Origin: SZUA-36 sp964650905
Lineage (GTDB): Bacteria; Pseudomonadota; Gammaproteobacteria; Xanthomonadales; SZUA-36
Direction: 5' to 3'
Assembly (NCBI GenBank): GCA_964650905.1
Contig: CAZYVH010000005.1
Coordinates: forward strand, 8,645-72,644
Length of the DNA: 64,000 bases
Shown piece by piece: positions 50,017-58,361 of this stretch (its first letter is position 1; each line of letters begins with the position of its first letter). The notes under the pieces are model-generated. The model was not told the DNA's origin. It saw nothing but the letters and a program-made list of their open reading frames with translations, and made no database searches. Both the position numbers and the translations under genes were made by a program.

Positions 50017-50598
50017 TCAGTAGAAATCCTGCAACAGTGCCGTTCTGGTGGCACCAGTTACAGTGGTCTGTTGGGTACAGGCGGTGTGGCTGACACCCAT
50101 GCCCAGTGCGGCGCCGGCGCGCAGGGCGGTGATCATTTTGGGGGTCAGTTCAAAGCGCAGGAAGTGTACCGCCGAGGTTTTCTCGCTGTTGCTGCGTTCG
50201 AGGTCTTCGTTGGCAATGGCATAGACACGCTCAAAACCGCCAACCTGCACCCAGACCAGGTCTTCGATGCCCTTGAGGAGGCCGAGTTGACGTTTGCGTT
50301 CATCGACGTCCTGGTATTCCAGCATGGCGGTGGCCTTGAGGTTGCTGCTGTCCGGGATCAGCGGGTTGTAGGTGGCCAGTTCTTCTTCGATGCTATCGGC
50401 CTCGAAGATTTTTTCAATGCGCAGCATTTCCTGGACCTGGTACTGGATGGTCAGGGCGTCTTCGAAATAAAGGGTCAGGTGGGGCCCGATGGCGACCCGG
50501 CGGTTTTTTTTGTGAGCCATCACCCGGGCACGGAATGCTGCACGCTGAACAGCATACTGTTCGAGGCTAAGTAGGTCTTCACGGGTCAATTTTTTCAT
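50017..50598 (-). CDS. DUF3501 family protein
   Basis: About 193 residues from the ATG at 50598 (MKKLTREDLLSLEQYA, a typical DUF3501 start). No membrane segment; it has a conserved RVAIGPHLTLYFED segment and ends in a Ser/Thr-rich tail. DUF3501 is unassigned biochemically but is commonly encoded beside a rubrerythrin and a GlpC-like Fe-S protein, as here. Those neighbours point to oxidative stress or anaerobic redox metabolism. In-frame ATGs upstream (50628, 50625) are less likely. Confidence 0.85.
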   Translation of the reverse strand: MKKLTREDLLSLEQYAVQRAAFRARVMAHKKNRRVAIGPHLTLYFEDALTIQYQVQEMLRIEKIFEADSIEEELATYNPLIPDSSNLKATAMLEYQDVDERKRQLGLLKGIEDLVWVQVGGFERVYAIANEDLERSNSEKTSAVHFLRFELTPKMITALRAGAALGMGVSHTACTQQTTVTGATRTALLQDFY

Positions 50599-50662
50599 TT
50601 TTGGATATTCCATCTGTATGTACATCATGCCGTAATTCTAATTGCGTCAGAAATACGAACTC

Positions 50663-50776
50663 GTCATTCCGGACAAACGTAGTGCGATCCGGAATCCATC
50701 TTCGCTCTCAACCACAGAGCAAAAAGATCAAGACGGACCCGGTACCGGGGTGACGATTTTTTTAGCCCGGGGTGAC
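50663..50776. repeat. Intergenic repeat copies between DUF3501 and Fe-S oxidoreductase genes
   Basis: It contains GTCATTCCGGACAAACGTAG, GATCCGGAATCCATC and two CCCGGGGTGACGAT-type words (related to the 32-kb tandem unit). Repeat insertion has separated genes that are normally adjacent. Confidence 0.65.
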
Positions 50777-50785
50777 GATCGCAGA

Positions 50786-52135
50786 TTAAATTCCGTAGGC
50801 TTTTCTGAGCAGGGACAACGGGTTGCTTTCGCCGTGTTTCAGTTGCAGGCCGTCAGCGATTTGGGTGGCTGCCATCGGACAGTCGGAAACGAGGTAGTCA
50901 GCCTCCATTTTCTTTGCCCGGGTGATTACCGGCCGGGCTATCTTCTGCGATTTGGCCCAGGTGCTGTTGCGCACACCATAGGTGCCATCGTGGCCGGAGC
51001 AGCGCTCGATGGCGTTGATCTGTGTTCCGGGCACCAACTCCAGGACCTCCCTGGTTTTGGGGCCGATGTTCTGCACCCTTTGGTGACAGGGCACGTGCCA
51101 GGCGACGGTGCCCAGTGGTTGCCGGAATTCCGCGTGCAGCAGACCTGCCTTGTGCCGGTGCCAAAGGTATTCAAACGGGTCAAAGATATGCTGTTTAACC
51201 TTCAGCACGTCATCGTCCTGCGGAAACATCAACGGCAATTCCTGTTTGAACATCAATACGCATGAGGGTACGGCCGCGACAACATCCCAGCCCGTATCGA
51301 TCAGTTTTACCAACTGGGGGATATTTTTTTCCTTGTATTTCAAGACGGTGTTGAGATCACCCTGCTCGAGCTTCGGCATACCACAGCACGATTCCTTTTC
51401 AGTCAATCGTACCGGAATGCCGTTGTATTCAAAAACAGTGATCAGGTCTTCGCCGATCCCCGGTTCATTAAAGTTACAGTAACAAGTGGCGAACAGCACG
51501 GCACGGCCACGGGTCGGGCCGGCCTGGGTGGCTTGTATACCTCTTGCGCGGTGTGTTTTGCAGCGTTTTTTGAGGGTATCCGCGTGGTAATCGGGCAGGT
51601 GAGCCTGTGGATGGACATCCAGCAACCTGGCAGCAGCCTTGCGTAGGATCGGGCTTTTCTTGGCAGCATTGACGGCCTGGCTGATGACCGGGATGCTCGC
51701 GATGCCGCCGGTAAGACTGGTGTTGCTGATTAATCTGTGACTGAGCCTGCGTTCACCTTTATTAAATTGCACGGCCTTGGCGCGCAGCATCAGGTGGGGG
51801 AAATCCACGTTCCATTCATGTGGTGGAACATAGGGGCATTTGACCTGGTAACACAGGTCGCACAGATAACACTCGTTGACCACCTTCCAGTAGTCATCCC
51901 GGGCCACACCATCGACCTCAAAGGTCCCGGATTCATCCACCAGGTCAAATAGCGTGGGAAAGGCGTTGCACAACGAGACACAACGCCGACAACCGTGGCA
52001 TATGTCATAAACGCGCTCGAGTTCGTCAAACAGGGGCGCTTCGTCATAAAACTCCGCCGCCCGCCATTCTAGCGGGTGGCGGGTTGGTGCCTCCAGGCTA
52101 CCTTCGCGCGGGTTGCCCTCGCGTGATGTGTTCAT
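50786..52135 (-). CDS. Fe-S oxidoreductase (GlpC/HdrD-like, CCG domains)
   Basis: A 449-residue protein. Two ferredoxin-type [4Fe-4S] motifs are near the N-terminus (CHGCRRCVSLC, CYLCDLCYQVKCP). Two CCG-type domains follow (ATCYCNFNEPG..., KESCCGMPKLE; VPCHQRVQNIG..., RCSGHDGTYG), as in heterodisulfide-reductase HdrD and GlpC. It probably relays electrons, perhaps to the neighbouring rubrerythrin. There is no flavin domain. It is flanked by rubrerythrin 29 nt upstream and DUF3501 downstream on the same strand. Confidence 0.9.
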   Translation of the reverse strand: MNTSREGNPREGSLEAPTRHPLEWRAAEFYDEAPLFDELERVYDICHGCRRCVSLCNAFPTLFDLVDESGTFEVDGVARDDYWKVVNECYLCDLCYQVKCPYVPPHEWNVDFPHLMLRAKAVQFNKGERRLSHRLISNTSLTGGIASIPVISQAVNAAKKSPILRKAAARLLDVHPQAHLPDYHADTLKKRCKTHRARGIQATQAGPTRGRAVLFATCYCNFNEPGIGEDLITVFEYNGIPVRLTEKESCCGMPKLEQGDLNTVLKYKEKNIPQLVKLIDTGWDVVAAVPSCVLMFKQELPLMFPQDDDVLKVKQHIFDPFEYLWHRHKAGLLHAEFRQPLGTVAWHVPCHQRVQNIGPKTREVLELVPGTQINAIERCSGHDGTYGVRNSTWAKSQKIARPVITRAKKMEADYLVSDCPMAATQIADGLQLKHGESNPLSLLRKAYGI

Positions 52136-52164
52136 TTCCTGTATGTCGTCCGGGTCTGTCGTGT

Positions 52165-52581
52165 TCAGTCCATATCATCCAGAGCCTTCTGGAAACGGTT
52201 GGCATGCGAGCGCTCCGCCTTGGCGAGCGTTTCGAACCAATCGGCAATTTCATCAAAGCCTTCCTCACGTGCGGCGCTGGCCATGCCGGGGTACATGTCG
52301 GTGTATTCATGCGTCTCCCCGGCGATCGCCGCCTTGAGGTTATTGCCGGTGTTACCGATTGGTAATCCGGTCGCGGGGTCGCCGGTTTCCTCGAGATATT
52401 CAAGATGGCCATGGGCGTGACCCGTTTCACCCTCGGCGGTTGAGCGGAACACGGCAGCGACGTCGTTGTAACCTTCGATATCAGCCTTTTGTGCGAAGTA
52501 CAGGTAACGCCGGTTAGCCTGTGATTCGCCTGCAAAAGCGTCCTTTAAATTTTGTTCAGTCTTGCTGTCTTTCAATGACAT
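52165..52581 (-). CDS. Rubrerythrin, lacking the rubredoxin domain
   Basis: A 138-residue ferritin-like diiron protein starting at ATG 52581 (MSLKDSKTEQNLKDAF). It carries the ExxN-Y helix motif (AGESQANRRYLYF), the EGETGHAHGHLE helix, and a second pair of metal helices (AGETHEYTDMY; AERSHANRFQ). Classic rubrerythrins (about 190 residues) have a C-terminal rubredoxin domain with CxxC pairs; this one ends at helix four. It should reduce peroxide using an external electron donor, for which the adjacent Fe-S protein is the obvious candidate. Confidence 0.92.
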   Translation of the reverse strand: MSLKDSKTEQNLKDAFAGESQANRRYLYFAQKADIEGYNDVAAVFRSTAEGETGHAHGHLEYLEETGDPATGLPIGNTGNNLKAAIAGETHEYTDMYPGMASAAREEGFDEIADWFETLAKAERSHANRFQKALDDMD

Positions 52582-52756
52582 TTTGCTTCGTCCTCTAAAA
52601 ATACATGGTTGAAAATGGATACTACAGATGAAGAATAGACCTGTGCCAGCCATTGGTAAAATTGATTTTTACAATCGGTTCAATAGACAAAGCCAATGAT
52701 AAAATGACGTGGGCTGAGACCAGTGCCCAGCTTGTCTTCCGGCCACGAGTTGGCCT

Positions 52757-52807
52757 GCATATTTCAGATGCTTGTAGTGAGGCCTGATACCGACTGGTGA
52801 AATATGC
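52757..52807. repeat. Hairpin 3' of the DUF819 gene, same arm motif as at 7.8 kb
   Basis: GCATATTTCA (52757-52766) pairs perfectly with TGAAATATGC (52798-52807) over a 31-nt loop. The right side reads ACTGGTGAAAT, the word also at 7878. It lies 4 nt after the stop of the minus-strand transporter gene, so it may be a transcript-end element. Confidence 0.5.
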
Positions 52808-52810
52808 CGC

Positions 52811-54013
52811 TTAAAGCAACTGCCCGATGCGGCCGGTCAGAATCGCCAGGTAATTACCCAGCGCGTAACCGATCAGGGCCATCAGGATCGAGGCCGGCAC
52901 CAGTGTCTCACGATGGTGCGCGGCCACGATGGGTGCAGATGCTGCGCCACCGATGTTGGCGGCCGAGGCGATCGCAACGGTGTGCACGTCTACACGGAAT
53001 AACCACGCACCGGTCAGGATGAACAAGGCATGAATGGTGATCCAGACGTAGGCCATCAGCACAAATGCACCCATGGTCTCAAAACTGGCTTCGCTCAAGT
53101 CCATTGTGGCGCCAACCCGGGCGACATAAACATAAATGATGGCCATGGCGATGGGTTGCGCGGCCGGTAGCTTGCGTGCCGGGGTCAGTGATGCCAACAG
53201 CGCAAAGGTGGTCACCAGCAAAATCAGCCAGGTGCCTGCGGTAATTACGGCAGCACCTCCGATGACCACGGGTGGCAGGATGTCGACAAGCGCCAGAGCG
53301 AGCCAGGTAAAACCCAATGCCAGCAGGGCCAGGCTCAACAAGCTGGTCATATCCGGCACTGCTTCGTGTTGATTGAATTCATCTGCGGCGCGTTCCATTT
53401 GCGCCAGCCGGTTATGTGGCACCTTCATCCAGCGGTTGAAGCGCTCTGCAAATGCCTTGCTGCCGAGCAAAATGGGTAACCAGACCAGGTAAACCATCTG
53501 GTCAGCCGCGGCCGCCATGGTCAGGTCCTGGGCAGACCCTTCAAGCCCGGCGTGGGCGGCTGTCATGTTGCCGGTACCGCCGATCCAACTGCCAGCCAGC
53601 GTTCCAAAAGCGCGCCAACTATCTTCGGGCAAAGGAAAATAGGGTGCCCAGTCGATTGACTGGCCCAGCAGGTATACCATCACGCCGCCAAAGACCACAC
53701 CCACACTACCGATCAGCATAACGAAAACACCTTTGCCCATGATGCGCACCGCACCGAGAACATCCACCTTGATCAGCATCAGGACGATAAAAACCGGCAG
53801 GCCGTAATGACGCAGGAAATCATAAGCGGCGCTGTGGTATGGGATCAGTCCCGTATTGGAAAGCAATACCGGTGTTGCGTAGATAAAAATTAAGGGTGGT
53901 AGGTATTCAAAAATTTTCCAGCGGGTGGTGCGTTCCAGCCAGAACCAGAACGCCACCACACCAATCAGTATGGTCATGACTCCGGCGGGTGATGAAATGC
54001 TGGCTGTATTCAT
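52811..54013 (-). CDS. DUF819 family membrane transporter-like protein
   Basis: A 400-residue protein with about 10-11 membrane helices. The GSWIGGTGNMTAAHAGL segment and the end AANIGGAASAPIVAAHHRE are characteristic of DUF819 (YjcL), related to GltS-type and keratinocyte-associated transporters. The repeat of the GG-T/A-N motif in both halves suggests inverted-repeat symmetry. It overlaps the stop of the BtuF-like gene by 4 nt (ATGA), so the two are coupled, but the substrate is not known. Confidence 0.85.
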   Translation of the reverse strand: MNTASISSPAGVMTILIGVVAFWFWLERTTRWKIFEYLPPLIFIYATPVLLSNTGLIPYHSAAYDFLRHYGLPVFIVLMLIKVDVLGAVRIMGKGVFVMLIGSVGVVFGGVMVYLLGQSIDWAPYFPLPEDSWRAFGTLAGSWIGGTGNMTAAHAGLEGSAQDLTMAAAADQMVYLVWLPILLGSKAFAERFNRWMKVPHNRLAQMERAADEFNQHEAVPDMTSLLSLALLALGFTWLALALVDILPPVVIGGAAVITAGTWLILLVTTFALLASLTPARKLPAAQPIAMAIIYVYVARVGATMDLSEASFETMGAFVLMAYVWITIHALFILTGAWLFRVDVHTVAIASAANIGGAASAPIVAAHHRETLVPASILMALIGYALGNYLAILTGRIGQLL

Positions 54014-54915
54014 GAGTTCTGTGCATCCTTTTGGTAAGCCGTCCGCACTTCATCCAGGAGCTTGCAGGCTGTTTCGATACTGTCCAGCAAACGCGGTGTG
54101 GCACGGCTGATCTCATCCGCGGGCAGGTACAGGAGTGCATGATTTTGCACGGCCCGCAGTTGTGGCCATTCACGCCAGGGGGTCAAGGCGATTGGCTGGC
54201 CGCCAATGCCGGGTGCAATCATGGCCTGGGGATTGGCCAGAATGACTGCCTCGCGACTGACCTGTGGTGCCAGTGACGTCAGGTCGGCAAAAATATTGTG
54301 AGCGGTGCATATTTCCAGGCTACGGCTGATGATGTGTTGTCTGTTGATGGTATAAAGGGGTCGCGCAGCAACCTGGTAAAAATATGTCACCGGTGTCTTG
54401 CCGGCATTCATTTGTTGCAAGGCTGACAAACGCTTGCGTATTTTCTCAGCCTCGATTTCACCCTCTGCCGCGTTCCCGGCAGCGATTGCTATATTTTCAA
54501 CGGCGGTGGCGATTTCTCCAGGTCGTGTAATCTCAAGTTGCCAGATGCTGACACCCAATTGCTTTAGTTTTTGTAATGCGGGCTGAGGGTTGCCGGATTG
54601 CCAGGCAATAACCAGGTCCGGTTTGAGCGCAACAATACGTTCCAGGTCGAAGCGAAATGCATTGCCAACCTGTGGCAAGCGGGTGACCTGTGGCGGGAAA
54701 TTACTATACTCAACCACGGCTTTGAGACGACTACCAGCACCAGCGGCAAACACCAGTTCAGCAAGGTTGGGTGCCAGTGTAATGATACGCTTAGCGGGTT
54801 CCGCCAAGGTCAGTGTTGTGCCATTGGCCTGTGGCAGACGAACGTCACCGAAAGCCGCCTGTAACAGCGCCAGTGAGAGCAGGCTAGCTGTGAATTGCAA
54901 AATTCTTGTAACCAT
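54010..54915 (-). CDS. Periplasmic substrate-binding protein, cobalamin/iron-chelate type (BtuF-like)
   Basis: About 301 residues from ATG 54915 with a signal peptide (ILQFTASLLSLALLQAAFG). It has the two-lobe class III binding-protein pattern: AKRIITLAPNLAELVFAAGAG, VVEYSNFPPQV, and the long connecting helix LKPDLVIAW. BtuF is the nearest recognised member, but FhuD-like or haem/cobinamide uptake is also possible. No ABC permease or ATPase gene is adjacent; instead it is coupled to the DUF819 gene. Confidence 0.82.
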   Translation of the reverse strand: MVTRILQFTASLLSLALLQAAFGDVRLPQANGTTLTLAEPAKRIITLAPNLAELVFAAGAGSRLKAVVEYSNFPPQVTRLPQVGNAFRFDLERIVALKPDLVIAWQSGNPQPALQKLKQLGVSIWQLEITRPGEIATAVENIAIAAGNAAEGEIEAEKIRKRLSALQQMNAGKTPVTYFYQVAARPLYTINRQHIISRSLEICTAHNIFADLTSLAPQVSREAVILANPQAMIAPGIGGQPIALTPWREWPQLRAVQNHALLYLPADEISRATPRLLDSIETACKLLDEVRTAYQKDAQNS

Positions 54916-55059
54916 GGGTCGAGGGAAGTTCAGGTACATCTGTGCTTGAACAAGTCAGGACCGGGACAGGCGGTGAGCCGGGTACACACTGCACTTTTGG
55001 ATAATGCAAAAAAATACACTTATTCCACAATATTTTCATTTACCTACGAGTAGGTCCGC

Positions 55060-55078
55060 TACCGACTGGTGCAATTTT
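55060..55078 (+). repeat. Third copy of the ACTGGTG(A/C)AAT motif
   Basis: TACCGACTGGTGCAATTTT at 55060-55078 resembles the right arm of the hairpins at 7.8 and 52.8 kb (GATACCGACTGGTGAAATAT at 52786). Here no matching left arm is seen nearby. It lies 9 nt past the stop of the AmpE gene (minus strand). Confidence 0.35.
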
Positions 55079-55086
55079 CGGGCTGG

Positions 55087-55968
55087 TCACGCGATCACAT
55101 CGACCAGCAGCAAGATGGCCAACACGGTGGCCCACACGCCCAGCAAACGCCAGACCAGGTCCATTGACAACTTGATGGTGGCCATGTGCCCACGCAATTG
55201 GTCTGCGTAGCCATCATTTTCCGCGTGACCGGTCAAGACGATGGTACGCGCGCTGGTTAACATAAAATCGTTATTGCCTTCAAACAGTCCGTGGTCACGT
55301 TCATCGTGGTATTTCTTCCAGGCGTGGTAGACCGAATCAAAATCGGTGGCGATGGCCATCGCCAACGTGATCAATTGGGCGACTGGCCAGTCCATGACCC
55401 TGTTGAGACGGGTAAACAGCTCTTTTTGTCCAGAGTACAGACCATAATCAGCTTCAGCCAGCCAACTGGCCAGTCGATAGAGCGCGGCGCCGTAAATACC
55501 AATCACCGCAAACCAGAATATGATGGCGAACCAACGCCTCAGCGCCTTGGAAAAAACCGCGTTGATTACCGCTGTCTGGCAGGCTTTTCTGTCATCGGGA
55601 ACCTGACCGCCCAGCAATTCTTGCAGTGCCGTGCGTTGCTCCGCGTCGCCTTGCGCATTGATAACATTGCCGACGTCGGTATCGAGGTCACGAGGGCCAA
55701 ACGTGTAGATAAGTGTGAGGATGGCAAGCAAGAATTCCCCGAGGTGTCCAAAGGCTGCAATCATCAGGCTGTTGGCCATATAAAGGCCGATCAACGGCAC
55801 GCTGATCAGTACCAGGAAGCCCGTGGCCCCGGCCCAGCCTGGTATCTTTGCGAACAGACGGTTGCAATGCTTTGTAAAATGGCTGATCCAGCCAAAGCGT
55901 CGTAAATGCCTCAGGTCGCGTACCAGGTGGCAGAGCGTAAACGCAAGCAGGATCGATATAATGGTCAT
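55087..55968 (-). CDS. ampE: AmpE-like inner-membrane protein
   Basis: A 293-residue protein with three to four membrane helices. The LIYTFGPRDLDTDVGNVINAQ segment and the C-terminal helix are shared with AmpE and the CobD/CbiB superfamily. AmpE is an inner-membrane sensor-like protein near the ampD amidase in enterobacteria; its biochemistry is unclear. Here it follows nudC by 9 nt and there is no ampD, ampC or ampG in the window. Confidence 0.82.
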   Translation of the reverse strand: MTIISILLAFTLCHLVRDLRHLRRFGWISHFTKHCNRLFAKIPGWAGATGFLVLISVPLIGLYMANSLMIAAFGHLGEFLLAILTLIYTFGPRDLDTDVGNVINAQGDAEQRTALQELLGGQVPDDRKACQTAVINAVFSKALRRWFAIIFWFAVIGIYGAALYRLASWLAEADYGLYSGQKELFTRLNRVMDWPVAQLITLAMAIATDFDSVYHAWKKYHDERDHGLFEGNNDFMLTSARTIVLTGHAENDGYADQLRGHMATIKLSMDLVWRLLGVWATVLAILLLVDVIA

Positions 55969-55977
55969 CAGTTTATA

Positions 55978-56961
55978 TTAATGGCGGGGCACCAGTTCCT
56001 CAAGGTGGCCACCACCGTGTTGCCTGAACCAATCGGCCAACAACCTGAATGCGATGGAAACAGGTGGTGACATCAGAACCGACTGATCCAGTATCGCGCG
56101 GGTCAATGATTCCACCGTGAACCAGCGTAATTCTTCCAGTTCCTCGCTGGTGGCGCAATTGCGGTCAACGGCCTCGGCATAGAATCCACACATGGCGGAG
56201 GCTGGGAACGGCCAGGGTTGAGATGAGACATAACGAATGTCAGTCAACTGTACCTGTGCTTCCTCGTACACTTCCCGTACCACGGCATCTTCCAGGCTTT
56301 CACCCGGTTCAACGAACCCGGCCAGTGTCGAAAAGCGTTTTGGTGGCCAGTTGGCATTGCGACCCAGCAGACAGGCGTCCTGGTGGGTTACCAGCACGAT
56401 GATTGCAGGGTCGATACGGGGAAACCCCTCGCGTGCACATTCCTCGTTACTGCACTGTGTGCGGTGACCGGCGGAACGCAATCGGTTCGGACTTCCACAG
56501 ACCCCACAAAATGAATTGCGGTGCTGCCAATAGTGCAGCGCCCTGGCGTAGGCGAGTATACCGGCGTGTTTGGCCGCCATGTGAATCGATGCAGTGCGCA
56601 GGTCGGAAAAGCGCGCTGTGGGGTAGTCGGCCAGTATCTCGTCTTTTTGCGAATCTGTTATGGAAACGGCGAAGTATTCACGCTTGCCGTCATTACCCAA
56701 CAGTGTCGGTGGCTGAATCCGATCGGGTTCCTTTAGCTGGCTGGGGCTAAGATAAATGGCGATGGTACCTTCGGTGGTGCGTTCCATCAGACTGCGGCTA
56801 CGCCACAGTGGTACCAGTCGGGTATTTTCTCGATTCAGTGCGGCAGAAACCCATTGACCGTCATCACGGTGTTCAACGCCACGGTCAAGACGCACGGCTG
56901 TGAAGCGGTTTTTCCGCGAACGGGCCAGGTGATCAAGACCAGATATCGGCACGGGGGTCAA
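55978..56961 (-). CDS. nudC: NADH pyrophosphatase / RNA-decapping Nudix hydrolase
   Basis: A 327-residue NudC-type enzyme (E. coli 257; longer forms are common). It has a zinc ribbon (FCGVCGSP, CSNEECAREG), a Nudix box (GFVEPGESLEDAVVREVYEEAQV) and the family motif SQPWPFPASAMCGF that defines NADH specificity. It splits NADH to NMNH and AMP and can remove NAD caps from RNA. It overlaps erpA by 4 nt. Confidence 0.95.
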   Translation of the reverse strand: MTPVPISGLDHLARSRKNRFTAVRLDRGVEHRDDGQWVSAALNRENTRLVPLWRSRSLMERTTEGTIAIYLSPSQLKEPDRIQPPTLLGNDGKREYFAVSITDSQKDEILADYPTARFSDLRTASIHMAAKHAGILAYARALHYWQHRNSFCGVCGSPNRLRSAGHRTQCSNEECAREGFPRIDPAIIVLVTHQDACLLGRNANWPPKRFSTLAGFVEPGESLEDAVVREVYEEAQVQLTDIRYVSSQPWPFPASAMCGFYAEAVDRNCATSEELEELRWFTVESLTRAILDQSVLMSPPVSIAFRLLADWFRQHGGGHLEELVPRH

Positions 56962-57320
56962 ACGGAAAAAGAAGAACCACAGCCACAGGTGGTTGAGGCA
57001 TTGGGGTTGCGTATGACAAATTGGGCACCCTGCAGATTCTCGCTATAATCCACCTCTGCACCGGCCAGGTATTGAAAGCTCAGCGGGTCGACCAGCAGGG
57101 TGACGCCCTCTTTTTTGACAGCGATGTCGTCTGCTGCGGTGTTTTCATCAAATGTAAATCCGTACTGAAAACCGGAACAACCACCGCCGGATATATATAC
57201 ACGCAGCTTCAACTCGGGGTTGCGCTCCTCCATGATCAATTCCATCACTTTTCGGGCGGCCGCATCGGTGAACCTAATGGCATCTGCTGGAGGGGTTGCT
57301 TGTACCGGGATTTCTGTCAT
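56958..57320 (-). CDS. erpA: Iron-sulfur cluster insertion protein ErpA
   Basis: A 120-residue A-type carrier with the three cluster ligands Cys48 (GGGCSGF), Cys112 and Cys114 (TCGCG). N-terminal residues 1-14 are a variable extension. ErpA hands [4Fe-4S] or [2Fe-2S] clusters to client enzymes. It overlaps nudC by 4 nt. Confidence 0.95.
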   Translation of the reverse strand: MTEIPVQATPPADAIRFTDAAARKVMELIMEERNPELKLRVYISGGGCSGFQYGFTFDENTAADDIAVKKEGVTLLVDPLSFQYLAGAEVDYSENLQGAQFVIRNPNASTTCGCGSSFSV

Positions 57321-57423
57321 GTTCTAACTATGGCGGCTTGGACAGATTTTTTCAATCATCCGGAGGCGGATTGAAAAGAGGCTGCCATTGAAGGGACTGC
57401 TCTGTTTCAATCGCTTGCTCAAT

Positions 57424-57445
57424 AAAAAAGCGGCCGAAGCCGCTT
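57424..57445 (-). terminator. Intrinsic terminator for cysQ
   Basis: Read on the minus strand: AAGCGGC (57445-57439), a 4-nt TTCG-type loop, then GCCGCTT (57434-57428) and a T-run to 57424. It is about 100 nt after the cysQ stop at 57546. The region 57321-57545 otherwise holds nothing evident. Confidence 0.85.
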
Positions 57446-57545
57446 AGTTCCTGTATTTTTTATTTTTTTTATCTGTCATTCTGATTTTTCTTGGCAAGCC
57501 CCAACAGGATGGTTGTGCAGTTTATACGCCTCGCACGACTCTACG

Positions 57546-58361
57546 TCAAGTTTCACCATCCCTGAACGGGGCCAGCCAGTTGATACAAGGATCGCCAAAA
57601 ACAAAAAAATCAGGGTTTAGAAAAGCCTCCTTGCAGTTATAGGGCAGGAACGTCCCATCTATCCTGACAACCTTTCCGCCGGCGGCCTCAACCACTGCCT
57701 GCGCGGCACCTGTATCCCATTCACAGGTCGGGCCCATACGCGGGTAAAAGTCAGCAAGACCCTCGGCTACCCGGCAGAATTTCAGGGAACTGCCCATGCT
57801 GATGAACTCGTGCAGACCCAGTTTGTCGAGCTGATCAGTCAATTCCGGGTTGGCGTGCGAACGGCTGCCGACAATCACCATGGGGTCGGCTGCAGGCTGC
57901 CTGACGTGGATGGGCACGACGTTTTCACTGGCCGTGCGCCGCCAGGCACCGTGTCCCTTGGCACCATAATAGCTGACACCTGTGACCGGTACATGCACGA
58001 TACCCAGCACGGGTTGGTGGTCGCGTATCAGGGCGATATTGACCGTGAATTCACCGTTTTTGCTGATGAACTCCTTGGTGCCGTCGAGTGGATCGACCAG
58101 CCAGTACTGCTGCCAGTCCCTGCGGGTTTCCCAGGGGATGTTTGCAGACTCTTCCGACAATACAGGGATGTCTGCAAATTGTTGTGCCAGCCCCTCCATG
58201 ATGACTTGGTGGCTGGCAATATCCGCCCGGGTCAGTGGTGAGTTATCGGCTTTGCGGGTAATGCCCATGTCACCGTCGTACCACTTGAGAATGGCCTGAC
58301 CGGCACGTTGACTTATGTCCAGTAATTGATTAAGGCTGGTTTGCAGCTTGTCATCTGGCAT
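57546..58361 (-). CDS. cysQ: 3'(2'),5'-bisphosphate nucleotidase (PAP phosphatase)
   Basis: A 271-residue inositol-monophosphatase-superfamily enzyme. The metal motifs are LSEESANIPWETR, WLVDPLDGTKEFI and CEWDTGAAQAVVEAAGG. The LDGTKEF variant and length match CysQ (E. coli 246). It removes the 3'-phosphate from PAP made in sulfate assimilation. It overlaps nudE by one base; the pair is conserved in gammaproteobacteria. Confidence 0.93.
   Translation of the reverse strand: MPDDKLQTSLNQLLDISQRAGQAILKWYDGDMGITRKADNSPLTRADIASHQVIMEGLAQQFADIPVLSEESANIPWETRRDWQQYWLVDPLDGTKEFISKNGEFTVNIALIRDHQPVLGIVHVPVTGVSYYGAKGHGAWRRTASENVVPIHVRQPAADPMVIVGSRSHANPELTDQLDKLGLHEFISMGSSLKFCRVAEGLADFYPRMGPTCEWDTGAAQAVVEAAGGKVVRIDGTFLPYNCKEAFLNPDFFVFGDPCINWLAPFRDGET

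Noticed and set aside
54916..55086. Cobalamin riboswitch before the BtuF-like gene
   Set aside because: I looked for a B12-box-like sequence on the minus strand upstream of 54915 and found none.
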